DNA from: Erythrobasidium yunnanense
Lineage: Eukaryota > Basidiomycota > Cystobasidiomycetes > Erythrobasidiales > Erythrobasidiaceae
Assembly: GCA_001600175.1 (NCBI GenBank)
Contig: BCJC01000007.1
Coordinates: forward strand, 1,636,115-1,700,114
DNA length: 64,000 bases
Direction: 5' to 3'
Translations under genes and position numbers: made by a program
Shown here: one piece after another, positions 1 to 11,200 of the stretch
How the letters are laid out: each line of letters begins with the position of its first letter
Position numbering within the stretch: the first letter of the stretch is position 1
Notes under the pieces: model-generated
Seen by the model: the letters and a program-made list of their open reading frames with translations, nothing else
Database searches by the model: none
What the model was told of the DNA's origin: nothing

Positions 1-2
1 TC

Positions 3-572
3 GGCCACACCTGGTCGCCCACTCTTGAGCTCAAGCCAGAGATCCCTCTCAGACACGGACATGCCATCAACATTGACATGGCTTATTCCACCACGCTCGC
101 CTGGACTCGCGGTTACATTACCGAGGAGCAGAGAGACGAGATTCTCGGACTCATGAGCAGAGTTGGTCTTTCGCTAGACCACGAGCTCTTCGACGAGGAT
201 CTTCTCGCAGAGGGCACTAAGGCTATCCTGCAGACCAGAGATGGAAAGCAGCGATTCGTTGTTCCCAAGCCTATCGGAACACCCCACTTCATCAACGATG
301 CCTCGATGGAGGAGCTCAACGCCGCCCTCAAGACACACAAGGAGATCGTCAAGAAGTTCCCTAGACAGGGTGCTGGTCTCGAGGCTTACGTCGATGCTGG
401 TGATCTTGGTCAGGACCCAGAGGAGATGCTCCGTCAGCGAGATGCCGACAAGAAGGCGACCGCTCACGTCGGAAGCACATCGAGCAAGCAGGCTGCTGTT
501 CAGGGTGCTGGTGCGTCAGCAAAGACCAATGGCAATGCCAACGGCATCCACGACGGTAGCTGCTGCGAGTAA
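3..572 (+). CDS. Sedoheptulose-7-phosphate cyclase (DDGS-like), C-terminal part
   Basis: Only the C-terminal 189 codons are present; the gene begins upstream of the window and the open frame starts at base 3. The first residues read [10 protein letters not shown] and then [13 protein letters not shown], which is the metal-binding histidine region of the dehydroquinate-synthase superfamily in the form found in sugar-phosphate cyclases (DDGS/EEVS: GHTWSP and HGHA-I-D), not the form of AroB/Aro1. A second family stretch, [17 protein letters not shown], follows. These enzymes cyclise sedoheptulose 7-phosphate; DDGS makes the precursor of 4-deoxygadusol in mycosporine synthesis. The choice of DDGS over EEVS is inferred from the ATP-grasp ligase that follows 350 bases downstream on the same strand. 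The protein ends with a short Ala/Ser/Asn-rich tail and GSCCE. No intron is seen in this part. Confidence 0.8.
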   Translation, partial: GHTWSPTLELKPEIPLRHGHAINIDMAYSTTLAWTRGYITEEQRDEILGLMSRVGLSLDHELFDEDLLAEGTKAILQTRDGKQRFVVPKPIGTPHFINDASMEELNAALKTHKEIVKKFPRQGAGLEAYVDAGDLGQDPEEMLRQRDADKKATAHVGSTSSKQAAVQGAGASAKTNGNANGIHDGSCCE

Positions 573-922
573 AGACATCTCAGCTCTCGGTCGCTCGCTG
601 TTAAATCGGCAGCGGTCCTATGCTGGATGTCAGCAACGAATGTACTCATGAAACAAAATCAAGTCGTTCACCTTGTAACGTTTACGTGCAAACCAAAAAT
701 AGGGGAGGAAAGAAATCATGTAAAAACGTAGAGAAGCCTGCCTAGCTATTTCGCTTCCATAGTATGGCGATATAAACATGCTGCATTGCCATTTTGTGTT
801 CGCTCATTGCTTTTCTTGCGACTTGCGTCTTATGCATGCGCACGTGAATGCGACTTGTCTTCTTGACTTCTTGTGTAGAGCTCTCTTTGCTTTCTGCCAA
901 TCTTGTGGACCATTCCTCGAAG

Positions 923-2505
923 ATGTCCGCTCCCGCGAAGCCCACGTACCTCCAATCTGTGATATGCACAGTCCTCCTGCTCCTGCTGGCCGTCATCACC
1001 TTTCCCTTATCATTCCTCCTGAGCTTCTCCATCCGTCTGCAAGGTATCGTGCAAGGTAGTCGCAGAGCCAGTGCGAAAGGCATCACCGTTCTTGTGACAG
1101 GAGCGCGAACAAGCAAGTCTCTGATTGTCGCAAGAATACTCTGGAAAGCTGGATATCGCGTAATCTTAGCAGATGAAGCTGCCTGGGGTTTCTTATCAGC
1201 TTCCCGCTTCTCACGATGCATAGCAAAGTACTACGACCTGCCTGATCCTGTCGTCAATCACGCTAAATACGAAGAGCGCATCCGAGCGATCATCGCTAGG
1301 GAGAACGTATCGCTTTGGATCCCAGGATCGTCAGCTGGAGCTACTGTCAACGATGCAATGGTCGCTGAGATAGTCAGGGAGCAAGATGGAGTCAAGGCGT
1401 TCATTCAGAGCAGGGAGGAAATCGAGAAGCTTCATAATAAGGATTTGTTCGGCGATCTATGCAAGGAGCTAGGATTTACAGTGCCGGAGAGTGTGCTCGT
1501 TAGCACGGAGCAGGAAGCGGCGGACTTCCTTCATTCTTCAGAGAGGCAAGGAAAGGAATACATTCTCAAGACAACGGCGCTGGATGATCAGGGTGAGCCA
1601 CGACCCTGTGCGACCGTTCAATACGCTCATGTAACGCTCGCATAGGGCGATCGGACCTTACAAGGCTACCGTTCAGCACGCGAGACAAGACAATCGCCCA
1701 TTTCCGCAAGATGCACACCAAGATCACACCTCAGACACCTTACGTCCTCCAACAATACATCACAGGATACGAGTTCTGCACTCACTGCCATGCGATCGAC
1801 GGCAAGATGCAGTCCTTCCTATCATGTCCGTCCTCCGACATGCTTATGCGATACATCGACTGTCGCACTGGCTTCTCGCAGAGGATCGCAGATGCCGCAG
1901 AGGAATGGACTAGAGACTTTCTCACCAAATGGAAGAAGACACTGGAGAAACAGGGAAAGAAGCATCACTTGACTGGTCACTTCAGCTTCGATTTCATCGT
2001 TGACAGCGAAGGTGTCCTCTTTCCGATCGAGTGCAACCCTCGTATACACACCGCTATCGTCCTTCTATCAGGCCTCAACCCTGATACAATAGCTCACAGC
2101 TATTTCGGCAGCAAGGAGAATGGCCTAATCGAGCCGCCTCATACAGCTCGAGAACGATACTCATGGACGTTCCATGCTCTCCCTATCGCTCTAGCAAGAG
2201 CTATACTGCCTGTTCAGCTGCAGCGCAAGCTGCATCCTCTCCTGGCGGAACAGCAACCTCAAGACCCTCTTGCTCCTCTCATTCCGCCCATCACCATCTC
2301 GCCGCCTATACAGACAGACTTTGCGCAGGTTGTGACGGAATACATATCTGGAAGCGAGAAGGATCCTCTCCTAGATAGGGATGACCCGATGCCATTCGCT
2401 GCTCAGCATATTATGTGGATCTGGCTTCTTGCCAGACTCGTCTTTGTGCAAGGTAAAGGCTGGAGCAGAGTCAATGTCAGTACTAGTAGATTGTTCTCGT
2501 GTTAA
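923..2505 (+). CDS. ATP-grasp ligase, mycosporine-glycine synthetase type (MysC-like)
   Basis: Model: exons 923-1592 and 1646-2505, 509 residues; the intron is GTGAGC...CATAG and the frame is kept across it. The start at 923 is the first ATG giving a sensible N-terminus; a longer upstream frame exists from 848. Residues about 8 to 40 form one long hydrophobic stretch (VICTVLLLLLAVITF...), so the enzyme is probably membrane-anchored. After it comes a Rossmann-like start (ITVLVTGARTSKSL) and an ATP-grasp domain ending in FPIECNPRIHTAIVLLSG, where Glu and Asn are the usual Mg-ATP ligands. The C-terminus KGWSRVNVSTSRLF resembles the tail of cyanobacterial MysC-type proteins. In that pathway the ligase joins glycine to 4-deoxygadusol. 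The cyclase upstream supports this role; the needed O-methyltransferase is not downstream and may lie before the window. A donor-like GTAAAG at 2455 was not used because read-through gives the family-like C-terminus. Confidence 0.8.
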
Positions 2506-2578
2506 TCGTACATTCTAGATGAAATGAAAGGCATACTCTTTACCAGCTCTAGCTTCTTTCCCAACTCGCTCGCCAAGA

Positions 2579-4157
2579 ATGTCGGTCTTGCTTTCTTCGC
2601 TGCGCTTCCTACCTCTAGAACCAGCTCAACTCTCGCTTGCAGCTGTGCTTCGTAATGGACAGTGCTTCTTGTGGAAAAAAGCAAGAGCGCGCGCGACTCT
2701 TTCGCAATTTCCGGCAAAGAGCGAGGAAGATGGCCTTTACGAATGGTTCTACGGGCACAACGACAGGACTATAGTCCTCAGACAGGATGGTAAGCTTTCG
2801 TGCGCCTTTGCAGCACGCCAGAATAAGGCTGATCTTGTCGAATAGCTGCTGGCATTCACTATCGCTCGCTCTTCCCCGCTAGATACGCTGCAGCACACGC
2901 AGAAGACGAGCTTCAAGATACGACCCTTGCGTTCTTGCGTCGTTACTTTGTTCTGGACGTCTCCTTACCTCCTCTATACTCGTACTGGTCTCAGCGCGAC
3001 CGAAACTTTGCGCTCAAGACAGACAACGGCAAGCGCTTTGGCGGCATTCGCATACTACGACAACCTACTTGGGAATGTCTCATCGAATTTATATGCTCGA
3101 GCAACAACAATATCGGCCGAATCGAGGGGATGCTTAAGCGACTCTGCCGCCTCTATGGCGAAAGACTACCTTCGCCAGCAAGTCTAGACAGCAGTCAACC
3201 TGAAACAGAAGAGGAAGAAGTCTACGCCTTTCCCAAGCCGAGTGATCTAATTGGCGACGATGTGACAGCCGCTCTACGTACCGCTGGTTTCGGATACAGA
3301 GATGCATATGTGACTCGCACAGCTTCACTAGTGATCGAGCTGGGAGAAGAAGCAGGTTTCAAAGAGACCCCGGAACAATACTTGGAAACATTGGCCGATC
3401 TGCCTGAAGTCGAAGCAAAGGAAGCCCTCTTACAATTCTCTGGTGTCGGGCCCAAAGTCGCAGATTGTATTCTTCTCTTCGGTCTAGGCTTCGGAGACGT
3501 CGTGCCTGTCGACACACACGTATACCAAATCGCCGTGCGTGATTATGGGCTGAAAGGCAGCAAGGATTCGACCGTTAGCAAAGCAATGTATTCAAAAGTC
3601 AGAGAGAAGCTTCAGCAGGTCTGGGGAGACAAGCCCGGCTGGGCACATCAGGTAGGTTTTGATGCGGCGTCGTCTGTTCCGGCACATTCTCTAACATGCC
3701 GTTCCAGATTCTCTTCACAGCCGACTTGTCTGCCTTCGCAGATTTCATGGATCCATTGCTTGCTGTCAAAGCAGCAATAGTAGACTCAGCGCACACGCCT
3801 GAGTCTGTCGCCAAGATTATCGTGAAGAAGGAGGTGAAGAAGGAGGAGGAGGACGATTATACTATACCGGAGACACCTCTGCCAGCCAAGAGACGGCGTA
3901 CGACAGTCACCACCACCACAGTCAATATCACGCCGACGGCCGCAAAGCGAAGTCGCACAAAGGCTTCACCCGCTGTCAAGAAAGAAGAAAGCAGCGCGAC
4001 TCTCTCCATGGCGGCAGCAGCTTTGGCCTATCCGACGCCTCCTGCGACACCTGCCTCTGTGAAGTCGGAAAGGCAAGAAGAGGAGGACTCGCCGATAAGT
4101 CTCGCCGAGCGGACTAAACTCAGGAGCGGTCTACGTAAAAGCGCTAGGAAGGCATAA
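2579..4157 (+). CDS. OGG1: 8-oxoguanine DNA glycosylase/AP lyase
   Basis: Three exons, 2579-2789, 2846-3651 and 3708-4157, give 488 residues. OGG1 removes 8-oxoguanine from DNA in the nucleus and mitochondria. The N-terminal OGG domain shows LRNGQCFLWKK; the helix-hairpin-helix/GPD core reads QFSGVGPKVADCILLFGLG then VVPVDTHVYQIA. Lys274 in GPKVADC matches the catalytic Lys249 of the human enzyme and Asp293 in PVDTH matches Asp268; the spacing of 19 residues is the same. The last 130 residues are an extra low-complexity tail with basic stretches (PAKRRRTT, AKRSRTK), likely nuclear signals, and four VKxE motifs. The family is usually 340 to 380 residues long, so this tail is the unusual part. 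The gene starts 73 bases after the ligase stop codon and converges with the next gene, leaving about 290 bases between the two stops. Confidence 0.93.
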
Positions 4158-4447
4158 CCATCTGCCTTCTCCGCTACTTTATATGTCGCTCAAGGCTGAG
4201 CGTCGGTCATTCTATGTAGCATTGTGTCCGAGAATCGATATTGTCGTTGTAAGCGCATTGGACGATATTGCATTGGCATGAAAGCGCAGAGTTAAGCTAT
4301 CAACAACAACTAAAGACTAAACTCGCAAAACAACTTGCCAACTGCATGGTGTACTGACATAAATTGCAAACGACAGGGTAAATGTGGATAATGAAAATCA
4401 ATCCGACTGAATGCCCTAGCTGACGCTAGCTGCACAACCTTTGGCGG

Positions 4448-7400
4448 CTATAGTGGATTGTCGCACATCTCGCAGCAGATGAGTTCGGGAGAGTTGAGAA
4501 AGGTGCAATGGGTGCAAGTGCCTGGTAGTGCTGCGACAATGCTTGCGATTTCTGCTGGTTCGGCAGCTGGTGCTGTAGAGTAGCCAAGCAAGCCAGTGCC
4601 GGCAAAGCCTTCGTTGCGGCTGTTTGCCTTTTTATCGCCATTTTGAGTGTTCCTTGTTCGGCCGGAGCCTTCGTCCACAAGCTTCGAGATGTCGACATCG
4701 TCATCATAAGGTTCCAGCTCCTGAACGCACAGTGTCTCCTGATCCGTGATGCCGATAGACTCGATCGTTGCGCTTGCATCTTCGATTTCTTTGCCTTTGA
4801 AGAATACTTTCTGGTAGAGAATAGGGATTCCCGTCTTCTTCTCGATGGCAACACGAATGTCGCGTAAGGTATCGAGCCGCTTAACAGTAAGCTTTTGCAT
4901 CGGTCGACGCTTCGCAGGAGGCTTCGAATCTCCAGGCTTCTTGATTGTTCTCAAGGATCGTCGGCGACCAGGCTCTTCCACAATCTTATCTTCCACGATA
5001 TCCTCTGATAGATCAATGAAAGCAGGCTGGTTCATAGTACCGTCTGTACGAAGTGTGTAAGTGTGGCTGATAGGCATGATCGATGAACGATGCTTACAGA
5101 TGCTGCTTTTAGGCTGACCACCAGCATCGAGATCTTCTTCGGTAAGGAATTGGAGCCGTATCTGGATTTGCTTGAAATTGCTACGTCTGTGAAAGCCGCA
5201 TGACTCAGGTAAGACGAATGAGTGAGCAGTCTGGAAGCGACATACGCAGAGTTCCGGCACTCGTGACAGATCCGTGGCGTTTGCAGGAGTTTGCGCATTC
5301 CGTTAGCCTTTAGATATTCTACGCTAATGACGAGATCGTTGAAGGAAGTGTAACTAAGAACAGCGTAAGTAGGTGTCATTCGACATCCAAATATGACCGA
5401 ACATACATAGAAGATAGCTCTTCCCATTCTTTGGTCGAAAGGATGTCTAGATCCTTCTTGTCGCCGGGAAAGTTGAGATCCGCCGTCAAGCCTCGATGGG
5501 TACAGAAGAAGGGTCTGAGGTCAATGGGTCCTGGGCGATCCAGGTCCCTGGGCTTCTTTAGCCATTCTTTCCAATCCTTGAGCCATGCTAGCGACGGCAG
5601 GTACTCCGGCGTGAGCTGAGTGAGCAGTCTATGGCTGAAATATGGAAACGCACCCGCCGATATTGCGAAACACTTTTCTCTAGATATTGACGAGATATAG
5701 TCTCGTTCGGAGAAAGCATGGCTGCCCCTGGAGAAAACGTCTTTGAGACAGTAGTTCTCCTGCAGAGAGATAGCTTAGGTACAGTGAGGCCGCGAAGGCC
5801 ATGATATAGGCTTACCTTTTCTTTTTTGGCGAATTTTACATTGGCGGCGGCGACCTTACAATCACTCTCATAGTCTGCCTTGCACTTAGGGCATGTACTG
5901 TCCCCGTCGCAAGGAGGATGCCAATTTGGAAAGTGTTGCCTCAAAAAGTTCGTTTCCTGATTCAATGCAGCTCGCATCAGTCCAGACACATCGTGTTGAG
6001 CTTGCTACGTACAGGCTCCGAGATCAATTGACGTCTTGCTTTGTCAGGCTGCAACCTCCGATCGGTGGTGCAGCTACAGAAGACATCGTCTGCGTACTCT
6101 TCAACTTCAGGACCAGGGTCTTGGCTCCCGTCGCGGTGGAAGCTGGGTTTATCTTTGGTCCATTCTGCTAGCCAAGCCCTCGATATCCAGCAACGAGTGC
6201 CATTCGACTCCTTCGCACATGCCTTGAAGTCTGAAACGTGTTTCCTGTGTTTCTTCCCATAGCCTTTGTCAAGCACAGGCTGCACCACGCATTCCTTGCA
6301 TTGTGACTGTAGAACCGGCAGCTTGGGAAGCATAGAAACTCCGAGGCTCTCGAGGGCGTCCAGACCGCTCTGAACAAAGCGTCAGCATGCAAGGTTTGCG
6401 ATGCAAGCAGATCAATCACCTGGCTGATGTACTTGATCTTGCTAATATTACGGGGGTCCACCTTATCGTGTTGGCAAAGCAGCGGTGACGAATCGAGCTC
6501 CGTCGCTGACACGACGCCCCGAGCAGGCCGTGGGGTGATGCTCTTGCCGTTTTCCGATTTAGCTGCATTATCTGGTTGAGGCGTCTGGCGAGTGGCTTCT
6601 TCGGGTAGGCTGACTGAGGTTGAGCGCGATACTGTTGAAGAGGCCCCAGACGTGCTGCTACGTATATTGTTTGGCCTAGCAGTAGCACTTGCGCTGCGAT
6701 CCTTCGATGCTGACAATTCCGGCAGCTCTTCGTCGCCAGACTCGTCAATGACCATCGTGGGTGTGCTCTTCTTTGCGGTGCCGTTCTGTGAATCCGACTT
6801 GGTTCTCGAAGGAGACTTGTAAGGTGTCTGACTCCGGACAGTAGGGGTTGCCACTACATAAACGGAATCATCGTCGTCGGTCAGGCTAGCATTACGATCG
6901 GACTGTGAGCGTGAATCTGCAGTCGACTTCTTCTTTTTCTTCGGCGGATCTATCTCTGCAACCATCCATCTTTCAAGTTCCGCCCCGGAAACGAGATAGC
7001 CCGCCTCATCGTCGTCATCTGCATCCCAACACGAATAGACCGATTGCTTCGCAGCACGCATGCGCTCGAAGGCCGCTTGACATTCTTTTTCTCTGTTGAA
7101 CTGTGTGAGCCCCACCCTCGAACTTGAAAAGAGAACCTACTCGTTGTTGTACACAGTCATAGCTGCAGCCTGTGCCTGCTCTATCTCTTTGATCTTTTCG
7201 GTCACCGCTATAGGTATACGGCCTGCCTCCTGCATTTTGACGTCCGTCCCATTCGAAGGCGCTTCCCGCCTTGTATAAATCAACATATAAGCGTCTTTCG
7301 ATTTGATAGTTGGTATTTCGTGTTCCCTATCATCGTCCGAATCGTCTATACTTTCCTTCTGCCTCTTGCTTGGTCGGAGGTCCGCGTTGCTCAATGTCGA

Positions 7401-9294
7401 TGGCTTGTATGCGCTCCGAGCGCTCGTGCGGACCGTTGGAACATTGGCATTGCGCTCATCTTCCGAATCTGATATGACTGTGATCTCGGGCTTTCGCATA
7501 GTCCCTGCGCTGGCTTTGCCGCCAGACGAGTAGAACGAGTCCTTGTCTACTGTTCGCGGACCCGAGTCTCGCGAAGTTGGTCTTGACGATCTTGAGGTTA
7601 CAGTTGGCTTACTCTTGACTTCCTTGACGATGTTCTCCTGATACACAGTTTCATCATCGAAGATGTACCAGTCACGATGTCTGCAATATAGATCAGCTCG
7701 TTCGGCTGCAGTGACAAAGGGGTTTGCCTACCTGGCATCGTATATATGTGCTGTATAGTGGCCAGAATGCGCCGAGGTGCCCCGATGCAGGAGAACACCT
7801 TTCAGGTCATACCAGACCTCGGCCAGGCTATTGTTGGACCCACAAAGGTATTCTGACATGTCGATAGATTTGGGGAAGCTTATCGGAACGGTAGTCTTCC
7901 TTCGGTCCATGGTCTCCGGGTCGAACACAAAGCGAAGTAAAGAAAAGTGCAGAACAGGCGGAAGGGTAAGAATCTCGGTTAGGCGCTTGGCGTCCCGCAG
8001 GCCTCCACAGTGTTCGCAACGATACTGATTGTTGCCATCGAGATACTCGGGCGCCAGCGACTTCTTCAAGAGCTCTCCTAGAGTTTTGTTATTCTGCGAT
8101 GCAGTGTTATCGGTGATACGTCAGTCCAGATGCTCGAGGATCCGACGTACTTTTAAGGTGATTTCCAGTTCCCTGAAGGTGCTCCGATTCGAGCTCTTGA
8201 TATTGCAGCTGGAGCAGAGCGTACTGTAGCTGATTGTGCCTTCAAATTGCCTCCTGAGCAGGCCCTTGAGTGTTTCATCGTATTGTTGTCTCCGAAAATC
8301 TTGATCTAGATGCTCCATGAAGAGTTTTGCAAACTCCTGAGCGTCTTGTTGTTCCGTTTGATCTAACTTGAGCGCCTTGACCAAGGCTTCTGGATTGAAA
8401 GCTTTGACGTTTCCACTCTCCAATGCAGCGAAAACAACTTGCAACTGGAATATGGATTGCTCTTCGAGTGATGGTGTCTTGAGATGACGGTGAGAGTAGA
8501 CGCCGGCACGGAAGGTCTCGTCTTGAAACCAAACTTGGAGGAAAGAGTTCGCATAGCACGTAGCACCGAGATTCTTGTGTGGTCAAAGAGAGGTTTAGCT
8601 AGGATACCACGAACGAACGCTGCATCGTGACGTACTTTCAGCCCAACAGGGATATCTGGATCTCTCAGATCGTCCAAAGGATTAGCACCCAATCCCCATT
8701 GACGTGCAAACATCTCATAGGCTTTCTTGTCTGTTATTTCAACTCATCAGCTACTTCGCGATGTTACTAACCGGGAATCAGCTAACCGTCCTCCCACTTC
8801 TCCTGTCCTAGATAGTTTAGACATCTTGGGTTGTCCCTGCACGCGTCTTTGGAGCATCCGTCCACAGCTCTTGCTTTACCTTTGCTCCTGCTCTGACCTG
8901 TGCTGTAGCCTTCGTCGTCGGCTTCTGATGATTTCCTTTTCTTCGAGCTCGATGCAGGAGCGCCAGTCGCCGCTTCCGCTACAGTGCTATTGCTTTTCCA
9001 GATATTGGGACATGATTTGTAAGGATGGACGGCGGGACGTATAACCTGGCGAACACCGTTGCTGGTCCCGACACCTCTGTCCGGCTCAGCGTCAAAGTCT
9101 TGGATAGGATCATCATTGTCGTTCGAGTCAATAGGAACGTCTTCATAGTAGCGCTTGCCGTCCTGGAGCCTGTAGATCTGCAGCAGCAGCTGATCGTCCA
9201 GTTGATCCACGCTGTCGACGTCGTACGCCTTGAGGACTTCGGTCAGGGTCAGTACTTTCGATGATGGTTTTGCGCCAGATTTGTTCGGCGCCAT
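4448..9294 (-). CDS. Ubiquitin-specific protease, USP48-like (USP, DUSP, ubiquitin-like, RanBP2 finger)
   Basis: Twelve exons on the minus strand: 9294-8787, 8730-8636, 8573-8151, 8093-7732, 7680-7155, 7100-6420, 6369-6013, 5956-5816, 5759-5407, 5353-5246, 5186-5098, 5043-4448; 1412 residues with an unbroken frame. The catalytic core has the Cys box LGATCYANSFLQVWF (Cys207, right after the exon 2/3 junction), QQDAQEF, and the His box GTSAHSGHYTAHIYD. A Ser-rich linker separates it from Cys/Trp-rich DUSP-like segments (around RCWISRAWLAEWTKDKP and WLKDWKEWLKKP). Near the C-terminus is a ubiquitin-like fold (KLTVKRLDTLRDIRVAIEKK, YQKVFFKGKEI), and the last residues form a RanBP2-type zinc finger, CTHCTFLNSPELICCEMCDN. 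USP48 has USP, DUSPs and a UBL in that order; the terminal zinc finger is an addition. The exon 5/6 junction (GTGTAC donor at 7154) and the 54-base intron 5044-5097 are the least certain. Confidence 0.9.
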
Positions 9295-9495
9295 TTGCTA
9301 GCTTCAGCCAGCCAGCCTTAGCTGTCGCGGTCAGCGCGAAGCCAAAAGACCAAAGGTCGTGCAACTTGGAACCAACCAATTCTCGACAATTCCGAGGGAA
9401 ATCTATGTCATTATACACTCTCAGACTTCGGCAAGTACATGTAGTATCAGTCTATAGACGATTGCTCTGACTTTCCAGTGCTTTAAGCGGTCCTA

Positions 9496-10992
9496 ATGGC
9501 GTGTCGAGCGAGTTCCGGTGTCTACATGACGAGTCCCTCTGGTTCTGATGCTTCGAGATAGCGATCCAATTGGCATCTACCGCGACTCTGCTGGATTTGC
9601 GAGCTGCTATAACCTCTTCTACTGATATTCCACCCGAAAAGCAGCAACGTAATTGACCCTCCTTTGTTTCTGGCGGAGTTCCTTAAAGCTGACGGTTTAG
9701 ATCTTCCACACTATTAGTGCGAGCAGGCGTCCCTCCCAAAGCCTTGGACACCAGCAAAGGCGATGGCCTCTCGCTGACGGACCTGGGCTTGAGATCCGGA
9801 GATGTCCTGATCGTTCAGGAAGGCAAAGCAGAGTCCGCATCAGTCACATCTGCGGCAAGCTCTCATACGCTATCTACTCAACCCGATGCAACGTCCTCTC
9901 AGCCGACACCGGTTCAGGCTGCCCCACCGCAAGCGCTTGACACGCATATCCCTGCTTCTTCAAGCAAACAAGCTGCGATCCCGTCGCATCAGCAGACAGC
10001 AGGGTTAAGCGGCGTTCAGCGCATCAGCGATCTTTCCAGTACAGGCACAAGACCGCTAGAAGGCGCACCTGCTAGAAACGACAGGCCGCAGCAGCCAGTC
10101 CAACTGGGTTCAGGCGCTACAGCTAGCTCAGGCGCCATGCCAGTGCTACGCGGCACTGATGATGCAAATATCAAGGTGGACGGTGCGTCTATCGCTGTCC
10201 AAGCTTTACGGATCCTGCTGACCTTTCTTGGCTGCAGGAGGCTGGATGGTTCTGCGGGTCGTTCCAGACGATAATTCGTGCATGTTCACCTCGCTGGCAA
10301 TAGTACTCGAGAATGGACGATCTGGCGCTTCTACCAAGTTACGGAAAGGTAAGCTGGCAGAAGATCAGGAGAACAGCATCATTTGCTCAATAGTCGTCGC
10401 ATCGATAGTCGTGGCCGATAAGATCAAAGAAGACCCATTCACATGGTCCGAGCCAGTTCTTGGTATGCACCCTGCCAAATACTGCGAACATATACAGAAG
10501 AGCACCTCCTGGGGCGGCGCTATTGAGCTAGCGATACTCTCGCAAGTATACGATGTCGAAATCGATAGCGTAGATGTGCAAAGTGGCAGAGCAGATCGTG
10601 AGTACCGGTATCATTTGCCATCGAGCACGCCATGTCGACTAATGCGCTTTGCTGCAGGCTTCGGCGAAGAACAAGGCTACGAGACACATGTTCTCTTGAT
10701 CTACTCCGGTATTCACTACGACGCTGTGACCTTCACACCCATGGAGCCTGAAGCAGGCGCAACATACCCCTACTCCTTGGACTTCGACCAAACGCAGTTC
10801 CGCAAGACCACGGACGGATACGCTTTACCTGCGACTCTGGAGCTTGCGCAGAAGCTGCGTGCGAAGAGGTACTATACAGATACTGCTGGCTTCTCGCTGA
10901 GGTGCGAGATCTGTAAGAAGGCTCTCAAGGGAGAGAAAGAAGCTCAGGCGCATGCTCAAAGCACGGGTCATACCAGCTTTGGAGAGTTCTAG
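9496..10992 (+). CDS. OTU1: OTU-family deubiquitinase (YOD1/Otu1-like)
   Basis: Best model: exons 9496-9517, 9562-9648, 9718-10182 and 10238-10992, 442 residues. Otu1/YOD1 is a p97/Cdc48-associated deubiquitinase of the ER-degradation pathway. An N-terminal UBX-like region reads AIQLASTATLLDLRAAI ... QQLRAGVPPKAL and ends SGDVLIVQEG. After a Ser/Gln-rich linker comes the OTU core VVPDDNSCMFTSLAIVLENG (Asp and catalytic Cys), WGGAIELAILS, and the His region YSGIHYDAVTFTP. The C-terminus holds a C2H2 finger, LRCEICKKALKGEKEAQAHA...GH. This order matches yeast Otu1 and human YOD1. The first 22-base exon is inferred: it is the only nearby ATG that splices in frame (44-base intron), so the extreme N-terminus is uncertain. 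Starts lie about 200 bases apart from the divergent USP48-like gene. Confidence 0.88.
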
Positions 10993-11200
10993 GGGACCAC
11001 AGAGCAGCATGTTACGCTCAACTTTCGAAGAGCTCATTCTTCGTATATTGTGATCGTGCTTCAGCAAGATGGCATATTTCATACCAGCATACATAAATTC
11101 AGTGCCATTCCCTTCAGTGTAGTACGCAAAGCAGCAATCAGTGCAGGTCCATCTCACACACAAATATGTTTCAGATTCGTGCCTCTCTTGTTCCTGTCAA

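Noticed and set aside
2451-2656. An intron at the end of the ATP-grasp gene that would extend it into the OGG1 start.
   Set aside because: Reading through gives the family-like C-terminus KGWSRVNVSTSRLF and a stop before OGG1; the extension would overlap the OGG1 start in another frame.
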